64,000 nucleotides of DNA, taken from NCBI RefSeq assembly GCF_900105185.1, contig NZ_FNTJ01000001.1, forward strand, positions 1,065,501 to 1,129,500, written 5' to 3'. The translations under genes and the position numbers were made by a program. Source of the stretch: Pseudomonas saponiphila (GTDB lineage: Bacteria; Pseudomonadota; Gammaproteobacteria; Pseudomonadales; Pseudomonadaceae). Below, in pieces: positions 53,077 through 63,244 of this stretch. The first letter of the stretch is position 1; the number at the start of each line of letters is the position of its first letter. Below the pieces are notes generated by a model. It was given only the letters and a program-made list of their open reading frames with translations, was not told the DNA's origin and made no database searches.

Positions 53077-53892
53077 TTAGCGCTTCAGCGAGGCCGGCAG
53101 GTGCGGCTGGATGGCGGTCAGGACCGCTTTGAAGCATTTGGTGTTGCCGGCAACCACATGGCCTTTTTCCAGGAAGTCGTGACCGCCGGTGAAGTCGCTC
53201 ACCAGGCCGCCGGCTTCTTGAATCAGTAGGGCGCCTGCAGCCATGTCCCATTCGGACAGGCCCGACTCCCAGAAGGCATCGAAACGACCAGCGGCCACGT
53301 AAGCCAGGTCCAGGCTGGCGGCGCCTGCGCGGCGAATGCCGGCGGTCTGGCCCACCAGGGCGCGGAACATGCCCAGGTAGTTGTCGAGGTTGTCCATCTG
53401 ATCGTCACGGAACGGGAAGCCGGTGCCCAGCAGGGCGCCGTCGAGGCTGGTGCGACCACTGACTCGCAGGCGACGACCGTTCAGCTGGGCACCGCGGCCG
53501 CGGCTGGCGGTGAATTCTTCCTGGCGAACCGGATCGAGGACCACGGCGTGTTCCAGGCGGCCACGGTATTTGCAGGCGATGCTTACGGCGAAGTGCGGGA
53601 TGCCGCGCAGGAAGTTGGTGGTGCCGTCCAGTGGGTCGATGATCCACAGGTAGTCTTCGCCTTCGCCGCTACCGGCGTGCAGGCCGGTTTCTTCGCCGAG
53701 GATGGCGTGGGTCGGGTAGGCCTTGCGCAATGCGTCGATGATCTTCTGCTCGGCGGCACGATCAACTTCGGATACGTAGTCTTTGGCGTCTTTTTCGTCG
53801 ACCTTGATGGTATCCAGGCGCTCGATGGAGCGGAAAATCAATTCACTGGCGCTGCGGGCGGCGCGCAGCGCGATATTCAGCATTGGCTGCAT
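53077..53892 (-). CDS. suhB: Inositol-1-monophosphatase family protein SuhB
   Basis: 271 residues. Metal-binding motifs GEETG near residue 66, WIIDPLDGTTNFLRG near residues 83-97, and the C-terminal WDMAAGALLIQEAGG near 212. SuhB hydrolyses inositol phosphates and, as known in gamma-proteobacteria, also joins rRNA antitermination complexes. Divergent from trmJ. Confidence 0.96.
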   Translation of the reverse strand: MQPMLNIALRAARSASELIFRSIERLDTIKVDEKDAKDYVSEVDRAAEQKIIDALRKAYPTHAILGEETGLHAGSGEGEDYLWIIDPLDGTTNFLRGIPHFAVSIACKYRGRLEHAVVLDPVRQEEFTASRGRGAQLNGRRLRVSGRTSLDGALLGTGFPFRDDQMDNLDNYLGMFRALVGQTAGIRRAGAASLDLAYVAAGRFDAFWESGLSEWDMAAGALLIQEAGGLVSDFTGGHDFLEKGHVVAGNTKCFKAVLTAIQPHLPASLKR

Positions 53893-54138
53893 GGATAGGT
53901 CACCTAAGGTTGTTAAAGAAAGCCGAGCATTCTAGCAGAAAACTTTTGCAGATGAAGGTCGGTGTTCGCTTTGATTGCATCGATCCGCTGTGTGGCGCCG
54001 TTCAAGGGGGTGGGTGCGCCTCGCTGGCCGACTGTGCTTGATTGGTGTGTCGTCAGTTGCGGATGGTTATTTTTGAGGCGGGAGTCTTGCCTGTTCTGTA
54101 AGATTTGCTCCCCTTTCCCGTGTCCGAGAGCGCCTCCC

Positions 54139-54912
54139 TTGCTGCAGAACATTCGTGTCGTCCTGGTCAATACCAGTCATCCCGGCAATATCGGCGGGGC
54201 TGCGCGTGCCATGAAGAACATGGGCCTGTCGCGGCTGGTGCTGGTGGAACCCCGGGTGTTTCCGTCCCATGAGGCCGATGCGCGGGCTTCCGGCGCCACC
54301 GACATCCTTGAGAGCGCTCAGGTGGTTGCCACCCTTGAGGAGGCCCTGGCCGGTTGCACGCTGGTATTCGGTACCAGTGCTCGTGATCGACGCATTCCCT
54401 GGCCGCTGCTGGATCCTCGTGAATCCGGCCTGAAAGTGGTGGAAGAGGCCGGGCAGGGCGCGCAGATCGCCCTGGTATTCGGCCGTGAAGATTCCGGCCT
54501 GACCAATGACGAGCTGCAGCGATGTCATTTCCACGTGCATATCCCGTCGGACCCGGCGTTCAGCTCGCTGAACCTGGCCACGGCGGTGCAGGTGCTGACC
54601 TATGAAGTGCGCATGTCCTGGTTGGCGGCCCAAGGCCAGCCGACCAAGATCGAGAAGGATGAAGTGGCTTCGCCGCGCAGTGAAGAGCTGGCGACCATGG
54701 ATGAGCTGGAGCGGTTTTACGAGCATCTGCAGCAGACGCTGGTGGCCATCGACTTCCTCGATCCGGAAAAGCCGCGGCACTTGATGGCGCGCCTGCGTCG
54801 GTTGTACGGTCGCAGCTCGGTCAGCCGGGCGGAAATGAATATATTGCGTGGCATTCTCACGGAAACCCAGAAAGCGGCCCGTGGAGAGCTACAAAAGCGG
54901 AAGGATCAATGA
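54139..54912 (+). CDS. trmJ: tRNA (cytidine/uridine-2'-O-)-methyltransferase TrmJ
   Basis: 257 residues from a TTG at 54139 ([20 protein letters not shown]); upstream in-frame codons give no TrmJ-like sequence. SPOUT fold: [31 protein letters not shown] and [19 protein letters not shown], the last being the SAM-binding knot. It methylates position 32 of tRNAs. Its stop overlaps the cysE start. Confidence 0.93.
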   Translation: MLQNIRVVLVNTSHPGNIGGAARAMKNMGLSRLVLVEPRVFPSHEADARASGATDILESAQVVATLEEALAGCTLVFGTSARDRRIPWPLLDPRESGLKVVEEAGQGAQIALVFGREDSGLTNDELQRCHFHVHIPSDPAFSSLNLATAVQVLTYEVRMSWLAAQGQPTKIEKDEVASPRSEELATMDELERFYEHLQQTLVAIDFLDPEKPRHLMARLRRLYGRSSVSRAEMNILRGILTETQKAARGELQKRKDQ

Positions 54913-55688
54913 TGTTCGAGCGTCTGCGTGAAGATATCCAAAGCGTGTTTCATCGTGACCCGGCGGCGCGCAATGCCTTCGAGGTGCTGACCTGCTACCC
55001 GGGGATGCACGCGATCTGGATTCACCGTTTGTCCGCAGCCCTGTGGGGTATGGGCTGGAAGTGGCTGGCGCGGCTGGTGTCGAACTTTGGTCGCTGGCTG
55101 ACCGGGATCGAGATCCATCCGGGGGCGAAGGTGGGGCGTCGTTTCTTCATTGACCATGGCATGGGCATCGTCATTGGTGAAACCGCCGAGATCGGTGACG
55201 ACGTCACGCTCTATCAGGGCGTAACCCTGGGCGGTACCAGCTGGAACAAAGGCAAGCGCCATCCGACCCTGGAGGATGGGGTGGTGGTGGGGGCGGGTGC
55301 CAAGGTGCTGGGGCCCTTTACCGTTGGTGCGGGGGCCAAGGTCGGTTCCAATGCCGTGGTGACCAAGGCGGTGCCAGCGGGCGCGACAGTGGTCGGCATT
55401 CCGGGGCGGATCATCATGAAGTCCAGTGACGAGCAGGAAGCCAAGCGCAAGGCGATGGCGGAAAAGCTCGGTTTCGACGCCTATGGTGTCAGCGAAGACA
55501 TGCCTGATCCGGTGGCGCGGGCCATTGGTCAGTTGCTCGACCACCTGCAAGCGGTGGACGCTCGCCTTGAGGGTGTGTGCGGCGCTCTGAAGGATCTGGG
55601 CAGTGACTACTGCGCCAAGGATCTGCCGGCTCTGCGCGAGGAAGACTTCGCAGCAGTCAAGGGCAAGAGCGACAGCCAGATCGGCTGA
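54909..55688 (+). CDS. cysE: Serine O-acetyltransferase CysE
   Basis: 259 residues (258 if the second ATG is used). N-terminal helical domain ([21 protein letters not shown]), then left-handed beta-helix repeats: [36 protein letters not shown] and GVTLGGTS. Acetylates serine with acetyl-CoA, the first step to cysteine. Its position before the isc operon matches cysteine supply to IscS. Confidence 0.95.
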   Translation: MMFERLREDIQSVFHRDPAARNAFEVLTCYPGMHAIWIHRLSAALWGMGWKWLARLVSNFGRWLTGIEIHPGAKVGRRFFIDHGMGIVIGETAEIGDDVTLYQGVTLGGTSWNKGKRHPTLEDGVVVGAGAKVLGPFTVGAGAKVGSNAVVTKAVPAGATVVGIPGRIIMKSSDEQEAKRKAMAEKLGFDAYGVSEDMPDPVARAIGQLLDHLQAVDARLEGVCGALKDLGSDYCAKDLPALREEDFAAVKGKSDSQIG

Positions 55689-55836
55689 TGGCCTGCCGGT
55701 CAGCTCCTTATGTAGGAGTCGGCTTGCAGGCGAAAGGGGGCTGATGTCCCCTGAGTGACCCGCAGGTCAGTTGTCGGCAACCCGCTGTGCCATTACGTCG
55801 CAGACTTTGCTATGATTCGCGCGCTCTTTTGCGGGT

Positions 55837-55861
55837 AAATCCGACTAAAGTAGTTGGTCTT
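55837..55861. promoter_or_regulatory. Imperfect IscR-type box
   Basis: A 25-bp stretch with CCGACTA...TAGT-GG at the positions expected for a type-1 IscR site; several ends deviate from consensus. It is immediately adjacent to the better site at 55862-55886, 67 bp before iscR. Confidence 0.45.
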
Positions 55862-55886
55862 ATAGTTGACCTGATTACTCGGGTAT
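55862..55886. promoter_or_regulatory. IscR type-1 box upstream of iscR
   Basis: The 25-bp sequence fits ATASYYGACTRwwwYAGTCRRSTAT at all but about three positions: ATA at the left end, GAC, and GGGTAT at the right. In the known system, Fe-S-loaded IscR represses its own operon through such a site. Confidence 0.75.
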
Positions 55887-55927
55887 TGCATACTCGCCTC
55901 CATTCCGAAACTCCGTGGTACTTGTCC

Positions 55928-56419
55928 ATGCGACTGACTACTAAAGGCCGATACGCGGTGACCGCCATGCTTGATCTGGCGTTGCACGCGCAACATGGCC
56001 CGGTCTCCCTGGCCGATATCTCTGAGCGCCAAGGCATTTCCCTGTCCTACCTCGAACAGCTTTTCGCCAAACTGCGCCGCAGTAACCTGGTGTCCAGCGT
56101 CCGTGGCCCGGGTGGCGGCTATCAGCTGTCCCGTGACATGCAGGGTATCCAGGTGGCCCAGGTGATTGATGCCGTGAACGAATCGGTCGATGCCACCAAA
56201 TGCCAGGGGCTGGGTGATTGCCATGCCGGCGACACCTGTCTGACCCATCACCTGTGGTGCGACCTGAGCCTGCAGATCCACGAATTTCTGAGCGGTATCA
56301 GCTTGGCAGACCTTGTCACTCGCCGTGAGGTACAAGAAGTTGCCCAGCGTCAGGATCAGCGCCGTTGTAATGGCAAGGCGCCGCGCCTGGACAAGATTGA
56401 AGCGTCAGCCGTCGAATGA
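55928..56419 (+). CDS. iscR: Fe-S cluster regulator IscR
   Basis: 163 residues from the ATG at 55928 ([20 protein letters not shown]). Rrf2-type winged helix with [19 protein letters not shown] and the wing [12 protein letters not shown]. The [2Fe-2S] ligands are Cys92, Cys98 and Cys104 with His107 ([17 protein letters not shown]). Represses the isc operon when loaded. First gene of iscRSUA-hscBA-fdx-iscX. Confidence 0.97.
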   Translation: MRLTTKGRYAVTAMLDLALHAQHGPVSLADISERQGISLSYLEQLFAKLRRSNLVSSVRGPGGGYQLSRDMQGIQVAQVIDAVNESVDATKCQGLGDCHAGDTCLTHHLWCDLSLQIHEFLSGISLADLVTRREVQEVAQRQDQRRCNGKAPRLDKIEASAVE

Positions 56420-56469
56420 CAGCCAAAGAGCTAGCGGCACGCCAGCCAGCCTGATTTAGGAGAGAGTCC

Positions 56470-57684
56470 ATGAAATTGCCGATTTACCTTGATTACTCTG
56501 CAACCACCCCGGTTGATCCGCGCGTGGCGCAGAAGATGAGTGAGTGCCTGCTGGTCGACGGAAACTTCGGCAACCCGGCGTCCCGCTCCCACGTGTTTGG
56601 CTGGAAGGCCGAAGAGTCGGTGGAAAATGCCCGTCGCCAAGTGGCTGACCTGGTCAACGCCGATCCGCGTGAAATCGTCTGGACTTCCGGTGCCACCGAG
56701 TCCGACAACCTGGCAATCAAGGGTGTCGCGCATTTCTATCACACCAAGGGCAAGCACCTGATCACCTCGAAGATCGAGCACAAGGCTGTCCTGGACACCA
56801 TGCGCCAGCTTGAGCGTGAAGGCTTCGAAGTGACCTACATCGAGCCGGGCGAAGACGGTCTGATCACTCCAGCCATGGTTGAAGCGGCCCTGCGTGACGA
56901 CACCATCCTGGTTTCGATCATGCATGTGAACAACGAAATCGGCACCATCAACGACATCGCCGCCATCGGCGAGTTGACCCGCTCCAAAGGCGTCCTGTTC
57001 CACGTCGACGGTGCTCAGTCCACCGGCAAGGTCGAGATCGACCTGCAGACTCTGAAAGTCGACCTGATGTCCTTCTCGGCCCACAAGACCTACGGCCCTA
57101 AAGGCATCGGCGCGCTGTACGTCAGCCGCAAGCCGCGGGTGCGCCTGGAAGCCACCATGCACGGCGGCGGTCACGAGCGTGGCATGCGCTCCGGCACTCT
57201 GGCCACTCACCAGATCGTCGGCATGGGCGAAGCCTTCCGCGTCGCCAAGGAAGACATGGCAGCTGAAAATGCTCGCATCAAGGCCCTGAGCGAGCGCTTC
57301 TACAAGCAGGTCGAGCACCTGGAAGAGCTGTACATCAACGGCAGCATGACGGCCCGCGTGCCGCACAACCTGAACCTGAGCTTCAACTACGTTGAAGGCG
57401 AGTCGCTGATCATGGCCCTCAAGGACCTGGCAGTGTCTTCCGGTTCGGCTTGTACTTCGGCTTCGCTTGAGCCTTCGTACGTGCTGCGCGCCCTGGGCCG
57501 CAACGACGAGTTGGCCCACAGCTCGATCCGCTTCACCTTCGGCCGCTTCACCACCGAAGAAGAAATCGATTACGCGGCGCAGAAAGTCTGCGAAGCCGTC
57601 ACCAAGCTGCGCGCTCTGTCGCCGCTGTGGGACATGTACAAAGATGGCGTCGATATCTCGAAGATCGAGTGGGCGGCGCACTGA
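56470..57684 (+). CDS. iscS: Cysteine desulfurase IscS
   Basis: 404 residues. PLP lysine in [17 protein letters not shown] near residue 206, substrate His in [13 protein letters not shown] near residue 104, and catalytic Cys in [17 protein letters not shown] near residue 328. It removes sulfur from cysteine and passes persulfide to IscU. Length is standard. Confidence 0.98.
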   Translation: MKLPIYLDYSATTPVDPRVAQKMSECLLVDGNFGNPASRSHVFGWKAEESVENARRQVADLVNADPREIVWTSGATESDNLAIKGVAHFYHTKGKHLITSKIEHKAVLDTMRQLEREGFEVTYIEPGEDGLITPAMVEAALRDDTILVSIMHVNNEIGTINDIAAIGELTRSKGVLFHVDGAQSTGKVEIDLQTLKVDLMSFSAHKTYGPKGIGALYVSRKPRVRLEATMHGGGHERGMRSGTLATHQIVGMGEAFRVAKEDMAAENARIKALSERFYKQVEHLEELYINGSMTARVPHNLNLSFNYVEGESLIMALKDLAVSSGSACTSASLEPSYVLRALGRNDELAHSSIRFTFGRFTTEEEIDYAAQKVCEAVTKLRALSPLWDMYKDGVDISKIEWAAH

Positions 57685-57778
57685 ATTTAAGTCGCCGCAC
57701 AGGGTTCTGTAGAACGTGCCGATAACGGCGATTTGCGGAACCCGAGAGCGACTCTCTGATGAGTGAGGATTAAGAATC

Positions 57779-58165
57779 ATGGCTTACAGCGAAAAGGTCA
57801 TCGACCACTACGAGAACCCGCGTAACGTCGGCAAGATGGACGCGGAAGATCCGGATGTCGGCACCGGCATGGTCGGCGCTCCCGCCTGCGGCGACGTGAT
57901 GCGTCTGCAGATCAAGGTCAACGAGCAGGGCATCATCGAAGACGCCAAGTTCAAGACCTATGGCTGCGGTTCCGCCATTGCCTCCAGTTCCCTGGCCACT
58001 GAGTGGATGAAGGGCAAGACCCTGGATGAAGCCGAAACCATCAAGAACACCCAGCTGGCAGAAGAGCTGGCCCTGCCTCCCGTGAAGATTCACTGCTCGG
58101 TGCTTGCCGAAGACGCCATCAAGGCCGCCGTTCGCGACTACAAGCAGAAGAAAGGCCTGATCTGA
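57779..58165 (+). CDS. iscU: Fe-S scaffold protein IscU
   Basis: 128 residues. Cluster ligands Cys37 (APACGDVM), Cys63 (YGCGSAIASS) and Cys106 (KIHCSVLAED), plus the LPPVK motif that HscA recognises. Scaffold for [2Fe-2S] assembly from IscS sulfur. Follows iscS by 94 bp. Confidence 0.98.
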   Translation: MAYSEKVIDHYENPRNVGKMDAEDPDVGTGMVGAPACGDVMRLQIKVNEQGIIEDAKFKTYGCGSAIASSSLATEWMKGKTLDEAETIKNTQLAEELALPPVKIHCSVLAEDAIKAAVRDYKQKKGLI

Positions 58166-58207
58166 TCGATCGGCTTTCACAGATTTGGCGACAAGTAAGG
58201 AGTCACG

Positions 58208-58531
58208 ATGGCTATCAGCATGACAGAAGCGGCTGCTCAACACGTGCGACGCTCCCTCAACGGGCGCGGCAAGGGTGATGGGATTCGTCTGGGTGTTCGC
58301 ACCACGGGCTGTTCCGGCCTTGCCTATGTGCTGGAGTTCGTCGACGAGATCGGCGAGGACGATCAGGTGTTCGAGAGTCACGGCGAGAAAGTGATCATCG
58401 ACCCGAAAAGCCTGACCTATCTGGACGGCACCGAGCTTGATTTCGTCAAGGAAGGGTTGAACGAAGGTTTCAAGTTCAACAACCCCAACGTGCGCGGTGA
58501 ATGTGGCTGCGGCGAAAGCTTCAACATCTGA
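58208..58531 (+). CDS. iscA: Fe-S assembly protein IscA
   Basis: 107 residues. Three conserved cysteines: Cys35 in TTGCSGLAY, Cys99 and Cys101 in CGCGESFNI at the C-terminus. A-type carrier passing clusters to target proteins. 8 bp before hscB. Confidence 0.98.
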   Translation: MAISMTEAAAQHVRRSLNGRGKGDGIRLGVRTTGCSGLAYVLEFVDEIGEDDQVFESHGEKVIIDPKSLTYLDGTELDFVKEGLNEGFKFNNPNVRGECGCGESFNI

Positions 58532-58539
58532 GGCTTCCA

Positions 58540-59061
58540 GTGGGTACTCCTTGTCATTTCGCTTTATTTGAGCTGCAACCGAGCTTCCGCCTGGATCTCG
58601 AACAGCTGGCCGCGCGCTACCGTGAGTTGGCGCGCGGGGTTCATCCTGACCGTTTTGCCGATGCGTCCGAACGTGAGCAGCGCCTGGCCCTGGAACAGTC
58701 GGCAAGCCTCAACGAGGCTTATCAGACGCTCAAGAGTCCGCCCAAGCGTGCCCGTTATCTGTTGGCGCTGAAGGGCGGTGAGTTGCCGCTGGAAGTCACG
58801 GTGCATGATCCCGAGTTTCTTCTGCAGCAGATGCAGTGGCGCGAAGAGCTCGAAGACTTGCAGAACAGCGCCGACCTGGCCGGTGTGGAGGCCTTCAAGC
58901 GTCGGTTGAAGATTGCCCAGGATGAGCTGAACGAAAGCTTCGCAGCCTGTTGGGATGATGCAGCGCAGCGCGAGCAGGCCGAACGCCTGATGCGGCGCAT
59001 GCAGTTCCTCGACAAGCTCACCTACGAAGTGCGCCAGTTAGAAGAGCGCCTCGACGATTAA
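58540..59061 (+). CDS. hscB: Co-chaperone HscB
   Basis: 173 residues from a GTG at 58540 ([16 protein letters not shown]). J-domain with the HPD in [10 protein letters not shown] near residue 33, then a helical C-terminal domain for binding IscU ([15 protein letters not shown]). Stimulates the HscA ATPase. Normal length. Confidence 0.95.
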   Translation: MGTPCHFALFELQPSFRLDLEQLAARYRELARGVHPDRFADASEREQRLALEQSASLNEAYQTLKSPPKRARYLLALKGGELPLEVTVHDPEFLLQQMQWREELEDLQNSADLAGVEAFKRRLKIAQDELNESFAACWDDAAQREQAERLMRRMQFLDKLTYEVRQLEERLDD

Positions 59062-59112
59062 CCCAGTGCCGCTCCGGTCGCACGCCTGATATACAGATAA
59101 GTCCAGATAAGC

Positions 59113-60975
59113 ATGGCCCTACTGCAGATCGCCGAACCCGGCCAAAGTCCTCAACCGCACCAGCGTCGCCTGGCTGTGGGGATCGACTTGGGCACTACCA
59201 ATTCGCTGGTCGCTGCCTTGCGCAGTGGTCTTTCCGAGCCTCTGGCCGACGCGCAGGGTCAGGTGATTCTGCCGTCCGCCGTGCGTTATCACGCCGATCG
59301 CGTCGAAGTGGGCGAATCCGCCCGCCTGGCCGCCCCCACCGATCCCTTGAACACCGTGCTGTCGGTCAAGCGCCTGATGGGGCGCGGCCTGGCCGACGTC
59401 AAGCAGCTGGGCGAGCAACTGCCTTATCGCTTCGTTGACGGCGAGTCGCACATGCCGTTCATCGAGACCATCCAGGGGCCGAAAAGCCCGGTGGAAGTCT
59501 CCGCTGAAGTGCTCAAGGTATTGCGTCAGCGTGCTGAAGCGACCTTGGGTGGCGAGCTGGTGGGGGCGGTGATTACTGTTCCGGCCTATTTCGACGATGC
59601 CCAGCGTCAAGCCACCAAGGATGCGGCCAAGCTGGCCGGTCTGAATGTGCTGCGCTTGCTCAACGAGCCGACCGCGGCTGCCGTGGCCTACGGCCTGGAC
59701 CAGCACGCCGAGGGTGTGGTGGCGATCTATGACCTGGGCGGCGGTACCTTCGATATTTCCATCCTGCGCCTGACCGGCGGTGTCTTCGAGGTGCTGGCCA
59801 CTGGCGGCGATACCGCCCTGGGTGGCGATGACTTCGATCACGCCATTGCCGGCTGGATCATCGAGGGTGCGGGTTTGTCCGCGGATCTGGATCCGGGGAC
59901 TCAGCGCAACCTGTTGCAAACCGCCTGTGCGGCCAAGGAAGCCCTGACCCACGCCGCCTCGGTGGAAGTGGTTTACGGCGACTGGCGCGCGGCGTTGACC
60001 CGCGAAACCTTCGATGCCCTGATCGAGCCCATGGTGGCTCGCAGCCTCAAGGCCTGCCGGCGTGCCGTTCGTGACTCCAATGTCGAACTGGACGAAGTTC
60101 AGGCGGTGGTCATGGTCGGCGGTTCGACCCGGGTGCCGCGAGTGCGTGAAGCGGTCGCCGAAATGTTCGGTCGCCAGCCGTTGACCGAAATCGATCCGGA
60201 TCAAGTGGTGGCCATTGGTGCTGCGATCCAGGCCGATACCCTGGCCGGCAACAAGCGCGAAGGTGGCGAATTGCTGCTGCTGGACGTGATTCCGCTGTCC
60301 CTAGGGCTGGAAACCATGGGTGGGCTGATGGAGAAGGTGATCCCGCGCAACACCACCATCCCGGTTGCCCGTGCCCAGGATTTCACCACCTACAAGGATG
60401 GCCAGACGGCCATGATGATTCATGTGCTGCAGGGCGAGCGTGAGCTGATCAGCGATTGCCGCTCCCTGGCGCGCTTCGAGTTGCGCGGCATTCCGCCCAT
60501 GGTGGCGGGTGCGGCGAAGATCCGCGTGACCTTCCAGGTCGATGCCGATGGCCTGCTCAGTGTCTCTGCCCGGGAGCTGGGTTCGGGCGTGGAAGCCAGC
60601 ATCCAGGTCAAGCCGTCCTACGGCCTGACCGACGGCGAAATTGCCAAGATGCTCAAGGACTCCTTCCAGTACGCCGGCGACGACAAGGTGGCCCGCGTGC
60701 TGCGCGAGCAGCAGGTCGATGCCCAGCGGCTGATCGAGGCCGTGCAAGGCGCACTGGATGCGGACGGTGATCGCCTGCTGGACGCTGAAGAGCGCATGGT
60801 CATCGAACTGCAGATGCAGGAACTGAGTGAATTGATGCGTGGCACCGATGGTTACGCCATCGAGCAGCAGACCAAGCGTCTGTCGCAAGTGACCGATGCC
60901 TTTGCTGCCCGCCGCCTGGATTCGACGGTGAAAGCCGCTCTGGCGGGGCGCAACCTGAATGAAATCGAGGAATAA
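59113..60975 (+). CDS. hscA: Hsp70-type chaperone HscA
   Basis: 620 residues. Hsp70 ATPase motifs [13 protein letters not shown] near residue 22, [16 protein letters not shown] near 203 and [13 protein letters not shown] near 337; substrate-binding domain from about 385. Works with HscB to release clusters from IscU. 3 bp before fdx, so co-translated. Confidence 0.98.
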   Translation: MALLQIAEPGQSPQPHQRRLAVGIDLGTTNSLVAALRSGLSEPLADAQGQVILPSAVRYHADRVEVGESARLAAPTDPLNTVLSVKRLMGRGLADVKQLGEQLPYRFVDGESHMPFIETIQGPKSPVEVSAEVLKVLRQRAEATLGGELVGAVITVPAYFDDAQRQATKDAAKLAGLNVLRLLNEPTAAAVAYGLDQHAEGVVAIYDLGGGTFDISILRLTGGVFEVLATGGDTALGGDDFDHAIAGWIIEGAGLSADLDPGTQRNLLQTACAAKEALTHAASVEVVYGDWRAALTRETFDALIEPMVARSLKACRRAVRDSNVELDEVQAVVMVGGSTRVPRVREAVAEMFGRQPLTEIDPDQVVAIGAAIQADTLAGNKREGGELLLLDVIPLSLGLETMGGLMEKVIPRNTTIPVARAQDFTTYKDGQTAMMIHVLQGERELISDCRSLARFELRGIPPMVAGAAKIRVTFQVDADGLLSVSARELGSGVEASIQVKPSYGLTDGEIAKMLKDSFQYAGDDKVARVLREQQVDAQRLIEAVQGALDADGDRLLDAEERMVIELQMQELSELMRGTDGYAIEQQTKRLSQVTDAFAARRLDSTVKAALAGRNLNEIEE

Positions 60976-60978
60976 CTG

Positions 60979-61320
60979 ATGCCGCAGATCATTTTTCTGC
61001 CACACGCCGTGTTCTGCCCGGACGGTCTGGTTGTCGAGGTCGAGCCTGGGGTTTCGGTGCTCGAGGTGGCCCACGACAACCACATCGAGATCGAGAGCGC
61101 CTGCGGCGGCGTCTGTGCCTGTACCACCTGCCACTGCATCATTCGTGAAGGGTTCGATTCGCTGAACGAAGCCGATGAGCTGGAAGAGGATCTGCTGGAC
61201 AAGGCTTGGGGCCTGGAAGCGCAATCGCGGCTGTCGTGCCAGGCCATCGTCGGCGATGAAGATCTGACCATTGAAATTCCCAAGTACTCGCTCAACCATG
61301 CTGCCGAAGCGCCGCACTGA
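60979..61320 (+). CDS. fdx: [2Fe-2S] ferredoxin, isc type
   Basis: 113 residues. Cluster ligands in the run ACGGVCACTTCHC: Cys42, Cys48 and Cys51, with Cys87 in RLSCQAIVGDEDL. Electron donor for cluster assembly. Located between hscA and iscX as in E. coli. Confidence 0.97.
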   Translation: MPQIIFLPHAVFCPDGLVVEVEPGVSVLEVAHDNHIEIESACGGVCACTTCHCIIREGFDSLNEADELEEDLLDKAWGLEAQSRLSCQAIVGDEDLTIEIPKYSLNHAAEAPH

Positions 61321-61334
61321 TTCAAGGAGTCGTC

Positions 61335-61535
61335 ATGAGTCTGAAGTGGGTTGATGTACTGGAAATCGCGATCCAGCTGGCTGAGTCCAAGCCCGATGTG
61401 GATCCGCGTTATGTGAACTTTGTCGATCTGCACCAATGGGTTCTGGCATTGCCGGAGTTCAGCGACGATCCGGCTCGCGGAGGCGAGAAGGTTCTTGAAG
61501 CAATTCAGGCCGCCTGGATCGACGAAGCGGACTGA
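61335..61535 (+). CDS. iscX: Fe-S assembly protein IscX
   Basis: 66 residues, acidic. Pattern MSLKWVDVLEIAIQLAE, DVDPRYVNFVDLHQWVLALP and FSDDPARGGEKVLEAIQ is diagnostic. Regulates IscS activity and binds iron. Last gene of the operon; the combined terminator/promoter at 61567-61600 follows. Confidence 0.97.
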   Translation: MSLKWVDVLEIAIQLAESKPDVDPRYVNFVDLHQWVLALPEFSDDPARGGEKVLEAIQAAWIDEAD

Positions 61536-61566
61536 ATCCGCGGGCTACGCAGTTAGGCAATCCCTA

Positions 61567-61600
61567 TAAACCCGCGTATAATTCGCGGGTTTAATTTTTC
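61567..61600 (+). promoter_or_regulatory. isc terminator with a -10-like TATAAT in its loop (ndk promoter candidate)
   Basis: TAAACCCGCG (61567-61576) pairs with CGCGGGTTTA (61584-61593), followed by an A/T-rich run with five T. The loop is TATAATT, an exact -10 consensus, about 50 bp before ndk. The matching -35 (TTAGGC around 61553) is weak. One element could end isc transcripts and start ndk. Confidence 0.6.
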
Positions 61601-61629
61601 GCTTTAATCACCGTTTCTGGAGTTACACC

Positions 61630-62055
61630 ATGGCTGTTCAACGTACTTTCTCCATCATCAAGCCTGACGCTGTTGCAAAAAACGTTATCGGCAAGATCGT
61701 TTCCCGTTTTGAAGAAGCCGGCCTGCGCGTTGTAGCTTCGAAAATGAAGCAACTGTCCAAGGCTGAAGCTGAAGGCTTCTACGCTGAGCACAGCGAGCGT
61801 GGCTTCTTCGGCGAACTGGTTGCCTTCATGACTTCCGGTCCAGTTGTTGTTCAGGTTCTGGAAGGCGAAAACGCCATCGCTCGCAACCGCGAACTGATGG
61901 GCGCTACCAACCCTAAAGAAGCTGCTGCCGGCACCATCCGTGCTGACTTCGCCGAGTCCATCGACGCCAACGCCGTTCATGGTTCGGACTCCGAAGCTGC
62001 CGCTGCTCGCGAAATCGCTTACTTCTTCGCAGCTACTGAAGTAACCGCTCGCTGA
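61630..62055 (+). CDS. ndk: Nucleoside diphosphate kinase
   Basis: 141 residues. [23 protein letters not shown] at the start and the active-site His117 in [14 protein letters not shown]. Balances NTP pools by phosphate transfer from ATP. Codon use is biased in the highly expressed style. rlmN starts 28 bp downstream. Confidence 0.98.
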   Translation: MAVQRTFSIIKPDAVAKNVIGKIVSRFEEAGLRVVASKMKQLSKAEAEGFYAEHSERGFFGELVAFMTSGPVVVQVLEGENAIARNRELMGATNPKEAAAGTIRADFAESIDANAVHGSDSEAAAAREIAYFFAATEVTAR

Positions 62056-62083
62056 GTAAGGCTTGCGCGTGAGGGGTGAAACC

Positions 62084-63232
62084 ATGAATGCATCGATCGG
62101 CAAAACTAACCTGTTGGGGCTGACTCAACCGGAAATGGAGAAATTCTTCGACTCAATCGGGGAGAAGCGTTTCCGTGCCGGTCAGGTAATGAAATGGATT
62201 CACCACTTTGGCGTCGATGATTTCGACGCCATGACGAATGTCGGCAAGGCCTTGCGCGAAAAGCTCAAGGCCGTTGCCGAGATTCGCGGTCCGGAAGTGG
62301 TCAGCGAGGACATCTCCAGCGACGGCACCCGTAAATGGGTGGTGCGCGTGGCGTCCGGCAGCTGCGTCGAGACCGTGTACATTCCCCAGGGCAAGCGCGG
62401 CACTCTGTGCGTTTCGTCCCAGGCAGGCTGTGCCCTGGACTGCAGTTTCTGCTCCACCGGCAAGCAAGGCTTCAATAGCAACCTCACCGCCGCCGAAGTC
62501 ATCGGCCAGGTGTGGATTGCCAACAAATCCTTTGGCAGCGTCCCGGCGACCGTCGACCGTGCCATCACCAACGTGGTGATGATGGGCATGGGTGAGCCGC
62601 TGCTGAACTTCGACAACGTCATCGCCGCCATGCACCTGATGATGGACGACCTGGGCTACGGCATTTCCAAGCGCCGGGTGACCCTGTCCACCTCCGGCGT
62701 GGTGCCGATGATCGATGAGCTGGCCAAGCACATCGACGTTTCCCTGGCGTTGTCGCTGCATGCACCCAACGATGCGCTGCGCAACCAGCTGGTACCGATC
62801 AACAAGAAGTACCCACTGAAGATGCTTCTCGAGTCCTGCCAGCGCTACATGTCCGCCCTGGGCGAGAAGCGTGTGCTGACCATCGAGTACACCCTGCTCA
62901 AGGATGTCAACGACAAGCTGGAACACGCCGTTGAAATGATCGAGTTGCTCAAGGACGTTCCTTGCAAGATCAACCTGATTCCGTTCAACCCGTTTCCCCA
63001 CTCCGGCTACGAGCGTCCGAGCAACAACGCCATTCGCCGTTTCCAGGACCAACTGCATCACGCCGGCTTCAATGTCACCGTGCGCACCACTCGCGGTGAG
63101 GACATCGACGCCGCCTGCGGGCAGTTGGTCGGGCAGGTGCTGGACCGCACCCGTCGCAGCGAACGCTATATCGCCGTGCGTGAGTTGAGCGCCGACGCCG
63201 ATATGCCGCAAAGCGCTGCGACCCGTACCTGA
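62084..63232 (+). CDS. rlmN: 23S rRNA / tRNA adenine-C2 methyltransferase RlmN
   Basis: 382 residues from the ATG at 62084, with GAGGGGTG upstream. Radical-SAM motif [11 protein letters not shown] near residue 125 and the methyl-carrying Cys region at the end. SAM pocket blocks [14 protein letters not shown] and [13 protein letters not shown]. Methylates A2503 of 23S rRNA and A37 of tRNAs. Probably co-transcribed with ndk and pilW. Confidence 0.97.
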   Translation: MNASIGKTNLLGLTQPEMEKFFDSIGEKRFRAGQVMKWIHHFGVDDFDAMTNVGKALREKLKAVAEIRGPEVVSEDISSDGTRKWVVRVASGSCVETVYIPQGKRGTLCVSSQAGCALDCSFCSTGKQGFNSNLTAAEVIGQVWIANKSFGSVPATVDRAITNVVMMGMGEPLLNFDNVIAAMHLMMDDLGYGISKRRVTLSTSGVVPMIDELAKHIDVSLALSLHAPNDALRNQLVPINKKYPLKMLLESCQRYMSALGEKRVLTIEYTLLKDVNDKLEHAVEMIELLKDVPCKINLIPFNPFPHSGYERPSNNAIRRFQDQLHHAGFNVTVRTTRGEDIDAACGQLVGQVLDRTRRSERYIAVRELSADADMPQSAATRT

Positions 63233-63244
63233 GAGAGGAACTCC

